Below are positions 24,369 to 35,218 of a stretch of DNA of 64,000 nt, one piece after another; position 1 is the first letter of the stretch; every line of letters begins with the position of its first letter. Source of the stretch: an uncultured Bacteroidota bacterium (GTDB taxonomy: Bacteria; Bacteroidota; Bacteroidia; Chitinophagales; Chitinophagaceae). Where the stretch lies: contig CAIRYK010000088.1 of assembly GCA_903882805.1 (NCBI GenBank), forward strand, positions 1 through 64,000, read 5' to 3'. The position numbers were made by a program, and so were the translations under genes. A model generated the notes under the pieces. It did no database searches and was not told the origin of the DNA. It worked only from the letters and a program-made list of their open reading frames with translations.

Positions 24369-26987
24369 ATGAAGAAACTTTTCCTGTTAGCCCTTGCCGC
24401 AACTTTAGGTTCAAGTGTTTCCGCCCAGCCATGGATGCCATCTCCCGGCTCAAAACCTTTTAAGTTTTCTGAAATAGTGGAGCTTAACCCGCTCCGTATG
24501 CAGGATGATGACGAGGAAGAGGAACATGTGGCAGGCAGAAAAGAAAAAGCTGAAGGAAAAAATCATCTGTATCAGAAGTGGTTTTGGTATTGGGAGCAAC
24601 ACCTCGATGAGCAGGGCTACATGATTTCGCCTCAAAAAACACTGGAGGAATGGCAAAAATACCTGGCGCTAGAGGAGCTCAACAAATCACATTCGCGCAC
24701 TACAGCAAGCGGAGCCAATTGGGAGTTTCAGGGTCCGTTTACTTGCAATGGCGGCTATTCCGGCATTGGTCGTATTAACACAATCGAATTTGACCCGATA
24801 GATAGCCTTACTTTTTATGTGGGTAGCGCAGGCGGTGGAACCTGGAAAACTACCGATGGCGGTGTAACATGGGCCTCGCTTTACGACAATTTACCCACAC
24901 TTGGCGTTGCCGATATTGAGATAAATCCACGCAACCCAAATACTATATATATAGCCACGGGCGATGGCGATGCCGGAGATGCATTTAGCTCGGGCGTAAT
25001 TGTTTCACACAATGGCGGAACTTCATGGTCTACAACTGGTGTAAACTGGACTCCGACCAATTACCTTGCAGCGCGTTCGTTACTCATCAATCCAGTTGAT
25101 ACCAATACGTTGCTTTTGGCATCTAACAATGGACTTTACAAAACCCATAATGCCGGTGCAACCTGGACTAATGTGAATATGAGCAATTTTAAGCAGATTC
25201 TCTACAATCCAATTGATACCCATTTGGTATATGCAAGTATTTATACTGATACCTCGGCCCAGATTATGAGGTCGCGTAATGGAGGAAGGACATGGAGTCG
25301 AGTAACTGCTTTTGCAGATGCGCAACGCATTGCGCTTGCTGTATGCCCAGCAAACCCTGCAATAGTAAGAGCATTAGTATCTAATAATCGCTCAGGCTTT
25401 ATGGGCGTGTATACGTCAACAGATAGTGGCGCTACCTACGTAGCAACCTATATCGATGATACGTTTTGCCTGAATAATATGCTGGGATACGATCTTGGCT
25501 TACCTACTTCAAGTTGCAACGGTCAGGGCTGGTACGACTTGTGTATCGCAATGGACCCCAGATATCCTCAACGAATAACTATAGGCGGCGTTAATACTTA
25601 TCAGTCATATAATGGAGGACTCAACTGGCAACTGGCCAACCAATGGTGGAGCGGCAAGCCCGATGTAGCTACAGTACATGCTGACAAACATTGCCTCGCC
25701 TACAATAAATTAACCAATGCGCTATTCGAAACCTGCGACGGCGGAGTATATAAAACATACCAGCCTACGGGCGCATGGATGGACATATCGAATGGTGTAC
25801 ATGTTACCGAGTTCTATCGTAATGCGGTAGATAACCTCGTGCCTGTTTGCATAGGCGGAGCTCAGGATAATGGCACAAAATCTATCTACGACTTTACATC
25901 GGCCGACCTGACCGGGGGCGACGGTATGCAACCATTGTATAACTATGGCGACCCTTACAGTATATTTTACTGTTCTTACCAGAATGGATACATAGATATG
26001 ACGCGCGATGGTGGAGTATCCTACCATAGCATAACCGATACTATACACGCCAGTGGCGGATGGGTAACTCCCTACACCTTGCACCCAACCGATACCGCTA
26101 CGCTTATATTGGGGTACAAAAGAGTATATGCATCTTACAATAATGGCATATCATGGGTGGGTATTTCGCCCGAATTCAACAGTAATTCGTATATCAATCG
26201 CGTAGAAGTGTCGCATCATAATCCCGACTTTATTTATGCAGTTTATAACGATTACGGAATATACAAATCGGTAATAAAATATACCACTAACTTTGGTATA
26301 GCATGGGATACGATAACAATACCGTTTACTAACTTCATATCTGATTTAGCCATCGACCCAAATGACGAAAACCATATATGGGTAACATGCAGCGGTTATG
26401 GAGCGCCTAAGGTTTATGGCTATGAGCGCTTAAGCCACACCTGGACCAATGAAAGCTTTGGTTTACCTAATTTACCGGTGAATTGTATTGCTGTGGATAC
26501 GGCATCAGGTACACGGTACGTTGGCACCGACGCTGCTGTATTTTACAAATTAGCCGGAGCTACTACGCCTTGGGCGTTATACAACACCAATTTACCTGCG
26601 GTGCATGTCACTGATCTGAATATTAACTACAATTCATACGAACTTTGGGCGGCAACTTTTGGCCGCGGTATGTGGAAAAGCCTGAAAGTAGACAGACCAT
26701 CGGCTGTGCCAACGGTAACGGCAATTACCGCTGAAACTATCTCCGTATCGCCCAATCCGGCAAATGAATCGTTCACACTATATGCTAAATCAGCTACACT
26801 TTGGAATAAGAAAGTATCTATCCGTTTGATGTCGCCCAATGGAAATACTATGATGGTAAGTGAGGCCACCTTCGACAATTCAGGCCGAATAAAGATAGAT
26901 GCATCGACGCTACCTTCTGGCTTTTATATTTGCGAGGTAAGCGATGGCGCAAGTGTAGCCCGCGTAAAAGTAATATTGAATCATTGA
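24369..26987 (+). CDS. T9SS-secreted protein with sortilin/BNR-type beta-propeller
   Basis: The 872-residue protein has a signal peptide KKLFLLALAATLGSSVSAQ. The body is a series of propeller blades with the Asp-box pattern (GGTWKTTDGGVTWASL, HNGGTSWSTTGV, KTHNAGATWTNV, RSRNGGRTWSRV, NNGISWVGI). Blade turns such as NPRNPNTIYIATGDG are typical of VPS10/BNR exo-sialidase-like repeats. The last 80 residues are a type A sorting domain (SVSPNPANESFTLYAKS ... LPSGFYICEVSDG). It is probably a cell-surface or released protein binding glycans or proteins. No catalytic residues were recognised. Confidence 0.88.
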   Translation: MKKLFLLALAATLGSSVSAQPWMPSPGSKPFKFSEIVELNPLRMQDDDEEEEHVAGRKEKAEGKNHLYQKWFWYWEQHLDEQGYMISPQKTLEEWQKYLALEELNKSHSRTTASGANWEFQGPFTCNGGYSGIGRINTIEFDPIDSLTFYVGSAGGGTWKTTDGGVTWASLYDNLPTLGVADIEINPRNPNTIYIATGDGDAGDAFSSGVIVSHNGGTSWSTTGVNWTPTNYLAARSLLINPVDTNTLLLASNNGLYKTHNAGATWTNVNMSNFKQILYNPIDTHLVYASIYTDTSAQIMRSRNGGRTWSRVTAFADAQRIALAVCPANPAIVRALVSNNRSGFMGVYTSTDSGATYVATYIDDTFCLNNMLGYDLGLPTSSCNGQGWYDLCIAMDPRYPQRITIGGVNTYQSYNGGLNWQLANQWWSGKPDVATVHADKHCLAYNKLTNALFETCDGGVYKTYQPTGAWMDISNGVHVTEFYRNAVDNLVPVCIGGAQDNGTKSIYDFTSADLTGGDGMQPLYNYGDPYSIFYCSYQNGYIDMTRDGGVSYHSITDTIHASGGWVTPYTLHPTDTATLILGYKRVYASYNNGISWVGISPEFNSNSYINRVEVSHHNPDFIYAVYNDYGIYKSVIKYTTNFGIAWDTITIPFTNFISDLAIDPNDENHIWVTCSGYGAPKVYGYERLSHTWTNESFGLPNLPVNCIAVDTASGTRYVGTDAAVFYKLAGATTPWALYNTNLPAVHVTDLNINYNSYELWAATFGRGMWKSLKVDRPSAVPTVTAITAETISVSPNPANESFTLYAKSATLWNKKVSIRLMSPNGNTMMVSEATFDNSGRIKIDASTLPSGFYICEVSDGASVARVKVILNH

Positions 26988-27052
26988 TAATTGAGTTTTA
27001 GCAACACACCATAGTCGAGTGTCGCCATGTAAATAATACCTGAAAATTAAGT

Positions 27053-27553
27053 ATGAATATCACAAACGTTCCGGAACATTGGGAAAAGGAAGCAAAAGAG
27101 CATCAGAAAGCATATAAATATATGCTGGAGCGGGGTAATTTTAATAAGATGTTGAATGCGTTACCGGAACTGAATGATGACGCGTTTAGTAAAGTTGATT
27201 GTCTGGAATGTGCCAATTGTTGCAAAAACCATTCGCCGCGATTTAAGCAGCCAGACATTAAACGTATAGCTAAGTCGTTGGGTATAAAAGAGGGAGATCT
27301 TGTAGCGCGCTACCTGAAACTGGATGAAGATGGCGACTACGTTTCTAGGCAAAAACCATGTCCATTTTTGCACACTGACAATACCTGCAATATTTATGAT
27401 GATCGGCCCGGCGATTGTAGGCGCTACCCATATACCGATGAAGATGTACTGCTGAAACGAGTAAACCTGACGCTGAAAAATGCAACAATTTGCCCCATAA
27501 CCTTTTTGGTTATGGAGCAACTGCTGAAAATGGAAAAAAGTAAGTTGAAATAA
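27053..27553 (+). CDS. YkgJ family cysteine-cluster protein
   Basis: The 166-residue cytosolic protein contains the paired cysteine cluster of the CxxCxxCC type: CLECANCCKNHSPRF near residue 47, then PCPFLHTDNTCNIYDDRPGDCRRYPY near residue 100. These residues are thought to bind zinc or an Fe-S cluster. The length and order are normal. It is 66 bases after the propeller gene. Its molecular role is not established for the family. Confidence 0.88.
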   Translation: MNITNVPEHWEKEAKEHQKAYKYMLERGNFNKMLNALPELNDDAFSKVDCLECANCCKNHSPRFKQPDIKRIAKSLGIKEGDLVARYLKLDEDGDYVSRQKPCPFLHTDNTCNIYDDRPGDCRRYPYTDEDVLLKRVNLTLKNATICPITFLVMEQLLKMEKSKLK

Positions 27554-27561
27554 AGTAAAGG

Positions 27562-29961
27562 CTATTCGCGCATCATATCTTCAATTATTGCTGCAATATC
27601 TTCTGCATTGGGCTTTGAGAAATAGTCGCCATCAGTAGCATAGGCAGGACGGTGATCGTTTGCAGGAATTGTTCTTGGAGCCACATCCAACCATTTATAT
27701 CCGCCTTGCTTCTCCATTACCTGCTGATACATATAGGCGCTTGCGCCGCCGCTTACATCTTCGTCTATAAATACTATGCGATTGGTTTTTTCGAGCGATT
27801 TAACAATCATATGATTGATATCGAACGGCAATAGTGTGCGCACATCAATCACCTCGCAGCTAATACCTTGCGGCGCTAAATAGTTGTTTATAGCATCGTC
27901 AATAATACGCAAAGTAGACCCGTAAGAAACAATAGTAATATCCTCGCCTTGGCGAATAGTCTCCGGTATACCGAAAGGAACAGTAAACTCGCCAAGGTTG
28001 GCGGGCATCTTTTCTTTCAGGCGGTAACCGTTCAGGCATTCAATTACTATACCAGGCTCATCGCTATTCAGCAGTGTTTTGTACATACCTGCGGCCTGCG
28101 TCATGTTGCGCGGCACACACAGATACATACCTCTTATAGAGTTGAGTATCATGCCCATTGGCGATCCGCTATGCCACATACCTTCCAGTCGATGGCCGCG
28201 AGTACGAACTATGAGCGGACACTTTTGTCCACCGCGCGTGCGGTATTGTAGTGTAGCTACATCGTCGCTAAGCGGCTGTATAGCATATAGTAAGTAGTCG
28301 AGATACTGTATTTCTGCAATTGGGCGTAAGCCGCGCATGGCCATACCCATACCCTGTCCTAAAATAGAAGCTTCACGTATGCCGGTATCGGTAATACGCA
28401 ACGCTCCGTACTTGTCTTGCAAACCTGCAAAGCCTTGGTTTACATCGCCAATCTTACCCAAATCTTCACCAAAAGCAAAAACTGCAGGGTTATTGGCAAA
28501 AGTATAATCGAAAAATTTATTCAGTATTTCATAGCCGTTCATTACCGGTGCATCAGCAGAATACTGAGCAGGCACTTCTTTAACTTTTAGCGCATTCAGT
28601 TTAGATTCTGAATACAAATGAGAACTGAACTTTGCTTTATTATCTGCTTTAATTTTCTCATAGAAGTTCTTCAGGGCCATTGTAGCCTCGCCAAATTTCG
28701 GGCATAAAGACAACGCTTTACGCACAGCCTGCATTATATCTTTACGTATAGGCTCTTTTATACTATTAAGGTCTTTTACGATAGCAGCAATAGCCTGCCC
28801 GTTGCCGCCAGCCTCATATACTGCCTGATTGCAAAGTTTGGTAGCCTGCGCAATCTGCGCTTTAATAGGCGCAGTAAAATTATCCCAAGCCAGTTGACGC
28901 GCCAGCTTGGCTTCACCCTTAGCTACTTCTTCTATATTTAAGATTTCCTCTTCATTGGCTATTTTATTGTCCAGAATAAACTGACGCATTTTGGCAATAC
29001 AGTCCCATTCTTTTTCCCATTCCAGTCGCTCTTTTCCCTTATAACGCTCATGCGATCCTGAAGTAGAGTGACCTTGCGGTTGCGTCATTTCCTGAACATG
29101 AAATATAGCCGGTATCTGCGTTTCGCGTACCCGCGCTATGCCCAACTGGAAAGTTTGCACTAATCCTGCATAGTCCCATCCTTTTACTGTATAAATGTTT
29201 ATGCCGCCCTTTTTATCATCCCACTGCATACCTGCAAGTGCATCTGATATAGAGTTTTTTGTGGTCTGGTATTTACGAGGAACAGATATGCCATAACCGT
29301 CATCCCATACAAAAATGGCCATTGGCACTTGCAATACGCCTGCAGCATTTACCGCTTCCCAAAACAATCCTTCAGATGTCGAGGCATCGCCGATGGTGCA
29401 GAATACTACTTCATTGCCTTTGTTAGTAAATTTCTCAAATCCCTTCTGCAGCACATCTACATTTCTATACATCTTAGATGCATATGCCAAGCCAAGGCCG
29501 CGCACCATTTGGCTGGCTGTTGGCGACGTATCGCTTGCAGACTGCGGTTCTTTTGTCAGGTCTTTCCAGTTACCTTCATCATCAAGCCATCTTGTACCAA
29601 AGTGTCCATTCATTAGCCGGCCTGCAGTTGCAGGTTCGTTTTCTGTGCTTGGATCGGCATAAAGCTGTGCAAAAAACTTTTGCATGTCGCTCATACCTGT
29701 AGAAAACATAAGCGTTTGGTCGCGGTAATACCCCGATCTAATATCTCCGGGCTTTACGCACTTTGCAAGCGCAATTTGCGCCAACTCCTTACCATCGCCA
29801 AAAATGCCGAATTTAGCCTTGCCTGTAAGCACTTCCCGACGTCCGATAAGGCTGGCTTCGCGACTAGCCACTACCTTGTGGTAATCTTCGAGCACTTCAT
29901 GTTTAAACTCTTCGAACGATAATCTTGCTGACTTGGTGGAAATAGCGGCTGTTTGCGACAT
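27562..29961 (-). CDS. Fused alpha/beta E1 component of a 2-oxoacid dehydrogenase
   Basis: This is a 799-residue thiamine diphosphate enzyme in which both E1 subunits are on one chain. Residues about 1-400 form the alpha part, with the TPP motif starting GDASTSEGLFWEAVNAAG and ending WDDGYGIS. Residues about 470-799 form the beta part (FAFGEDLGKIGDVNQGFAGL, ITDTGIREASILGQGMGMAM, PLIVRTRGHRLEGMWHSGSP). The likely substrates are branched-chain 2-oxoacids or pyruvate. No E2 or E3 gene is adjacent. Such fusions are common in Bacteroidota. Confidence 0.9.
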   Translation of the reverse strand: MSQTAAISTKSARLSFEEFKHEVLEDYHKVVASREASLIGRREVLTGKAKFGIFGDGKELAQIALAKCVKPGDIRSGYYRDQTLMFSTGMSDMQKFFAQLYADPSTENEPATAGRLMNGHFGTRWLDDEGNWKDLTKEPQSASDTSPTASQMVRGLGLAYASKMYRNVDVLQKGFEKFTNKGNEVVFCTIGDASTSEGLFWEAVNAAGVLQVPMAIFVWDDGYGISVPRKYQTTKNSISDALAGMQWDDKKGGINIYTVKGWDYAGLVQTFQLGIARVRETQIPAIFHVQEMTQPQGHSTSGSHERYKGKERLEWEKEWDCIAKMRQFILDNKIANEEEILNIEEVAKGEAKLARQLAWDNFTAPIKAQIAQATKLCNQAVYEAGGNGQAIAAIVKDLNSIKEPIRKDIMQAVRKALSLCPKFGEATMALKNFYEKIKADNKAKFSSHLYSESKLNALKVKEVPAQYSADAPVMNGYEILNKFFDYTFANNPAVFAFGEDLGKIGDVNQGFAGLQDKYGALRITDTGIREASILGQGMGMAMRGLRPIAEIQYLDYLLYAIQPLSDDVATLQYRTRGGQKCPLIVRTRGHRLEGMWHSGSPMGMILNSIRGMYLCVPRNMTQAAGMYKTLLNSDEPGIVIECLNGYRLKEKMPANLGEFTVPFGIPETIRQGEDITIVSYGSTLRIIDDAINNYLAPQGISCEVIDVRTLLPFDINHMIVKSLEKTNRIVFIDEDVSGGASAYMYQQVMEKQGGYKWLDVAPRTIPANDHRPAYATDGDYFSKPNAEDIAAIIEDMMRE

Positions 29962-30259
29962 ATAAAAAGCTGAAAAATCAATGAATTACAAAGATAGGGC
30001 TAAGATACAAAAATAGGAAATTGAGAACCGACGATATTAGGGTATTATTGGCAGACTTTTGCTTCCGGATATTATTTCCCCATTTCAACCATACATGTTG
30101 ACCAGAGCGTAAATATGGTAATGCTACAGTCCCATTAGTAATTAACAATTCAAACTGCTGAAAATCAAAGCATCTTACTGGTAATTGTAAACCTTAACAG
30201 TTTTATTCTCTGCAAAATCGCTTATAGAAATTACATTTGTAAGAAGTTCGAACCCATTA

Positions 30260-33200
30260 TTGCCATTGAAGCGATTCCTTAAAATATTGCGGTACACAAT
30301 AGCCTCCCTTTTGCTGTTGTTGTTATTGGCTGTTGTGCTGGTAAATCTGACTCCGGTGCAAAATTATCTTGTAGGTAAGGCTTCCGGTATACTTACACAA
30401 AAGCTAAAAACAAAGGTTAAAGTAGACCATGTACGCATCGACTTTCTCAACCATCTGCTCATTCAGGGTATTTATGTAGAAGACAAAGCGAGAGATACTT
30501 TGTTGTACTTGGGAGAGGCGCAGATACGCATTACCGACTGGTTTATTTTTAAGGATAAGCCTACACTACACTACCTTGGTGTGCAAAATGCTTATATTCA
30601 TTTATACCGCAAAGGGTGGGTAAATGTATGGAACTATGATTTCATTGCCGATGCATTTGGATCAAACAGCCCGGCCGACACTTCACAATCTGGAAGTCAG
30701 TTTGAGTTTGACCTTGAAAAAGTAAATCTCGAGCATGTGCGGTTTCATATGGATGATATTTGGGGCGGAATAGACCAACATTACGAAGCCGGTAAACTAA
30801 CCCTCAATGCAAAAGATATCGATTTTAAGAAGAAACTGATAACTCTGAACGACATTTATGTCACGGAATCGCTTGTCGATCTTAATTTATACCATGCCAG
30901 CCATCCGCCACGGCCTAAATCGGCAATACCTGATACTTTCGATACCACCCCATTCAACCCAGGTAACTGGCGTGTGGTTTTAGGAAAGCTGGCAATTGAT
31001 AAAACTACTTTTAAACTGACCATGGACGACAAAATACCAGTACCGGGTCTGTTTGATGAAAACCATTTGTTGATTAAAAACATAAATATTCGCGCCAACA
31101 CCCTGAGTATTGTAGGAGATACCATTTATGGTAGTTTAACTCATTTGTATGCGGCTGAGCGTTGCGGCATAGTGATAAAAGACATGCAAAGTAAGATAAC
31201 GGTTTCGCCAATTGCATCTATTTGCGATAGCCTTTATCTGGAGACGGCGTATAGTAAAATCAACAATTACTATGCCATGCATTACAAACGCTTCCCCGAC
31301 TTTCCCGAGTATATAGATAGCGTTACGATGGTAGGCAGGCTTAAAGACGCCTTGGTGGATATAAGAGATATAGAATATTTTGCGCCGGAACTTAAAATAT
31401 TCCCAAACACACTGCTACAAGTTACAGGTGAGGGTAAAGGAACTGTAGCCGATTTCTCGGGACATAATATTACTGTAACAGACGGTATCTCTACTATGAA
31501 AGGTAATTTGTCTATGAAGGGACTGCCGGACATATACAAGACCTATATTACCTATACAGATGGCACAATAACAACAAATAGTAAGGGTATTTTGCGCTAT
31601 GCGCCTTTCTTGGCAAATAGTCCGGATGTGGCTATCGACAGTATTTCATTCGCCACTTTCAACGGCTCGTACACCGGTTTTTTGGATGATTTTGCAGTAA
31701 AAGGTACTTTAAATAGCAACCTCGGTTCGCTAACTACTGACATAGCAATGAAGATACCTGGTTTTGTGGGCGCTGATGCTGTTTATTCGGGCGCTGTGCA
31801 AACAAAAAACCTTCAAATAGGTCTTTTCCTAAGGCAGCCTATGTTTGGCGGAATAACGCTTGATGAGAAAATTGTAGGCCGTTCGTTCAATGCTGAAAAT
31901 GCACAGTTGAAAATAGATGGTTTTATCAGAGAGTTTGTTGTAAATGGCTACCCCTACCGTAATATTATTACACACGATACGCTTGCAAAAAAACAAATGG
32001 TCGGCACCATTCTTATAGACGACCCAAATCTGGGTATGGAGTTTGACGGAAGTATAGATTATAGCGGCAAAGAGCTTGTTGTAAAGGCAAAGGCAAATTT
32101 GTTGGGCAGTAATTTTAAAGCGCTGCACCTTACAAAGGATGACCTTACTGCGTCCGGCGACTTCGATCTCAATTGTACTGGTAGTAGCATCGATAATTTT
32201 AACGGTTATGCTAAGCTCTACAATATAGATCTGATACGCAATAACCACCGAATGGCGGTTGATTCTATACGAGTTACGTCTTCTGGAGCTGATGATAAAA
32301 AGTTATTAAATATTCAGAGTAACGACCTTGCTGCGAACATTAAGGGCGATTTCAAGCTGAGCCAGTTGCCGGTTTCTATACAGTATTACCTATCAAAGTA
32401 CATACCGAACTATATTTCTGCTCCCGATAAAGTTGCGCCTGCGCAGAATTTTGAATTCAAGGTTGTTACAAAATCTATCGATAGCATTTTTGCTGCAGCG
32501 CTACCTTTTATTCGCGGGTTCGACTCATCGGAGGTGAGCGGTTCGCTCAACACAATAGCCAATAAACTGAAACTCAACATCAAGGCTCCATCGGGCAGTA
32601 TCGGTCAGTTTCACATGCGCGATATCAATGTGACCGGAGATGGCGATCTGAATGCAGTAGCGCTAAATGCGACTGTTGAGAATGTGGCCATTGGCGATAG
32701 TTTTATCAATAGTTCGGTTGGTCTAACTACTATTTTGAGCAACGACTCGGTAGCATTTACCATTGCCACTACCACTCCCGATACTTCAACTACTATTACG
32801 CTTAACGGCCATATAAAAGCCCGTAAAGACTCTCTTTTTCTTACCATACTGCCCTCTCGTTTCTATCTAAATAAAGTCAAGTGGGATATTGCAGGCGGCA
32901 GTCAGATTTTCTACAGCGATAATTATTTGCTGGTGCGTAACCTTGCACTTACTTCAGGCCTGCAGCGAATAGCCGCCGGCACTGAATTGCAGAGTAATGA
33001 GAAGTCATTGCTAATAAGTACCGAGAACCTGGACCTTGGGCAACTAGGCAGCTGGGCGGGACTGGGCGCATATCAGGCCGATGGCCGCCTTAACGGTACT
33101 GTACGAATCGATAAAATATTTAAAGATCTGCTGGTTACTGCCAATATGAAGGCTACAGGTGTAAAATTGGGAGCCGATACTATTGGCACAATTAATTTGA

Positions 33201-35062
33201 TAGGCGATTATAATGGCACAAAAAAACTTCTAAGTCTCGATCCCCAAACCGGCATTTATCGCAATAACGCATCCATAGTTGCATCGGGTAAGATATCGCT
33301 TGATAGCGCTACAAAACAAAAATTAGATGGTTCTATCAAGTTTAACGATGCGCCTGTGGTTTGGGCATCTTCATTTTTGGTGGGCATACTCAGTCACCTT
33401 ACCGGCACTCTAAACGGTAGTATAGGTTTCGATGGCACTTCTTATAATCCTATACTTGATGGTAAGGTTGTGTTGAAAAACGGAGGATTGAAAGTCGACT
33501 ATATGGGCTGCTTTTATACAATACCTTCAGCCACCATTCATATCGATAACCGAATCATCAGTTTTGGTCGTGTTCAGGCTTTCGACGGATTTAAAAATAC
33601 AGCTACAATTTCGGGCTATTTTTCTCATAATTTATTTAAAGACATGAGAATGCGCCTGAAAGTGCAAACCGATAAGCTGGAAGTGCTCAACCTGACAGCT
33701 GCTGATAATAATCTGTTTTATGGCAACGTAATAGCCAGTATGGATTCTTTTACCATTCGCGGGCCTTTTAACAACATCAGGTTGCGAGCCTATAATGCAG
33801 CGCCTGCCGGTAAGTCAAAAATCTATATTCCTTTGTCGTCAGCGGGCGAAATTGGCGCTTATAGTTATGTTTCGTTTAAAACCTATGGTAAAAACATCCC
33901 AAAACTAACAAGTCAAAATAAAGATAAAATATATATAAATATCGACGCAAATTTGAATACGCTCGCAGAAATGCATATTGTGCTCGATCCGTCTACAGGC
34001 GATGAAATTATGGCGAGAGGCGATGGTAACATACAGATGGACATACCTCCCGACAATGACATAAGAATGACGGGTATTTACGCAATAGATAATGGAGTTT
34101 ACACACTTACGTTCAATCAATTATTCATCAATCGTCAGTTCAAACTCAATCAAGGAAGTACAATAAGTTTTAATGGGCCGTTCTCAGAAACCAGCCTGAA
34201 TGTAGATGCGGTTTATTCTGCAAAGGCGCGATTGCTTGACCTGTTAACGGATGCAGACAAAACATACCTGACATCAAGCGAACAAACAGACGCTCAAACA
34301 CCGCAATGGATAAATGTGATGTTGCACATGAATGGATTGTTGCGCACGCCCAAACTCACATTCGATCTTGATCTAGAAGACAAACACTCACAAAGTACAT
34401 TTGCCTACAAGAAGCTTATGCTGCTGAACAACGACGACCGTCAGAAATTTGATCAGGTAGCCTCTTTGTTGCTTATCAGTAGTTTTATACCGCCCGAAGG
34501 TATAGGTACCAGCGCAGTAGCTATTGGCGCCATCAACAATATTAGCCAGATAATTTCGGGCACTGCATCCTCTGGACTCACTAATATCGTCAATAAGCTA
34601 ACCGGCGACAAACAACTCAACGTGGCCGTTAAATACACCAATTATAACTACAACGACCAAGGGCTTGGCGGGATAAACAGAAACCAATTCAAATTGGGCG
34701 TAAACAGAAGTTATTTTAACGACAGGCTCGTCGTAGAAGTTGGTAGTACCAGCGATTGGGGCAAACCGGCAAGTTCAACCAATACTTCCGGTTTCAACAT
34801 CACAGGCGACTTCCGTATACAGTATTTGCTGAGCCAGAATAGTGGATTAAGACTCAACTGTTTCCGTACCAGCGATTATGACGTAACGCTCGATAAAGAT
34901 ATTCAGCGTAGCGGTGTAGGTATCAGCTGGCGAAAATCCTTCGATAATGTAACAGACTTCTTCAGGAGTAACGACTTCAAAATGAAGGAAAAGCAAAAGC
35001 AAGACGAAAAAATGAGAGAAGCTGAAATCGATACTACTGCCAAGCCAGAAGCGGCAAAGTGA
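30260..35062 (+). CDS. tamB: Translocation/assembly module TamB-like protein (DUF490)
   Basis: The product is about 1600 residues, starting at a TTG at 30260 or 30266; no ATG fits the N-terminus. A single N-terminal membrane helix (YTIASLLLLLLLAVVLVNL) is followed by VQNYLVGKASGILTQKLKTKVKVDHVRIDFLNHLLIQGIYVED, a typical AsmA/TamB opening. More than 1,200 residues of repeated beta-strand follow. The C-terminal DUF490 region includes GDEIMARGDGNIQMDI and NYNYNDQGLGG. This large envelope protein spans the periplasm and is linked to lipid transport or outer-membrane protein assembly. It is a single gene. Confidence 0.88.
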   Translation: MPLKRFLKILRYTIASLLLLLLLAVVLVNLTPVQNYLVGKASGILTQKLKTKVKVDHVRIDFLNHLLIQGIYVEDKARDTLLYLGEAQIRITDWFIFKDKPTLHYLGVQNAYIHLYRKGWVNVWNYDFIADAFGSNSPADTSQSGSQFEFDLEKVNLEHVRFHMDDIWGGIDQHYEAGKLTLNAKDIDFKKKLITLNDIYVTESLVDLNLYHASHPPRPKSAIPDTFDTTPFNPGNWRVVLGKLAIDKTTFKLTMDDKIPVPGLFDENHLLIKNINIRANTLSIVGDTIYGSLTHLYAAERCGIVIKDMQSKITVSPIASICDSLYLETAYSKINNYYAMHYKRFPDFPEYIDSVTMVGRLKDALVDIRDIEYFAPELKIFPNTLLQVTGEGKGTVADFSGHNITVTDGISTMKGNLSMKGLPDIYKTYITYTDGTITTNSKGILRYAPFLANSPDVAIDSISFATFNGSYTGFLDDFAVKGTLNSNLGSLTTDIAMKIPGFVGADAVYSGAVQTKNLQIGLFLRQPMFGGITLDEKIVGRSFNAENAQLKIDGFIREFVVNGYPYRNIITHDTLAKKQMVGTILIDDPNLGMEFDGSIDYSGKELVVKAKANLLGSNFKALHLTKDDLTASGDFDLNCTGSSIDNFNGYAKLYNIDLIRNNHRMAVDSIRVTSSGADDKKLLNIQSNDLAANIKGDFKLSQLPVSIQYYLSKYIPNYISAPDKVAPAQNFEFKVVTKSIDSIFAAALPFIRGFDSSEVSGSLNTIANKLKLNIKAPSGSIGQFHMRDINVTGDGDLNAVALNATVENVAIGDSFINSSVGLTTILSNDSVAFTIATTTPDTSTTITLNGHIKARKDSLFLTILPSRFYLNKVKWDIAGGSQIFYSDNYLLVRNLALTSGLQRIAAGTELQSNEKSLLISTENLDLGQLGSWAGLGAYQADGRLNGTVRIDKIFKDLLVTANMKATGVKLGADTIGTINLIGDYNGTKKLLSLDPQTGIYRNNASIVASGKISLDSATKQKLDGSIKFNDAPVVWASSFLVGILSHLTGTLNGSIGFDGTSYNPILDGKVVLKNGGLKVDYMGCFYTIPSATIHIDNRIISFGRVQAFDGFKNTATISGYFSHNLFKDMRMRLKVQTDKLEVLNLTAADNNLFYGNVIASMDSFTIRGPFNNIRLRAYNAAPAGKSKIYIPLSSAGEIGAYSYVSFKTYGKNIPKLTSQNKDKIYINIDANLNTLAEMHIVLDPSTGDEIMARGDGNIQMDIPPDNDIRMTGIYAIDNGVYTLTFNQLFINRQFKLNQGSTISFNGPFSETSLNVDAVYSAKARLLDLLTDADKTYLTSSEQTDAQTPQWINVMLHMNGLLRTPKLTFDLDLEDKHSQSTFAYKKLMLLNNDDRQKFDQVASLLLISSFIPPEGIGTSAVAIGAINNISQIISGTASSGLTNIVNKLTGDKQLNVAVKYTNYNYNDQGLGGINRNQFKLGVNRSYFNDRLVVEVGSTSDWGKPASSTNTSGFNITGDFRIQYLLSQNSGLRLNCFRTSDYDVTLDKDIQRSGVGISWRKSFDNVTDFFRSNDFKMKEKQKQDEKMREAEIDTTAKPEAAK

Positions 35063-35171
35063 GTTGTAATACCACGTTGCCTTTTTATTACGCCATCCCC
35101 CATTTTCCAATCATTATTTGGTATTTTAAGTTTGTTATAAAAACGCGAAAAACAATCATTTTAGATAAATA

Positions 35172-35189
35172 TAGTTGTATGTATAACTA
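35172..35189. promoter_or_regulatory. Palindromic operator upstream of the marR gene
   Basis: TAGTTGTATGTATAACTA is a nearly perfect 18-bp palindrome 30 bases before the marR start codon. Almost the same sequence recurs before the ene-reductase gene (35688-35705), with one base different. It probably binds the MarR protein encoded here. Confidence 0.75.
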
Positions 35190-35218
35190 ATTTGATTACT
35201 TTTACATCAAATTAGGTT

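Noticed and set aside
30246-30258. GTTCGAACCC as a tRNA T-arm
   Set aside because: No cloverleaf can be formed around it and it sits at the TamB start.
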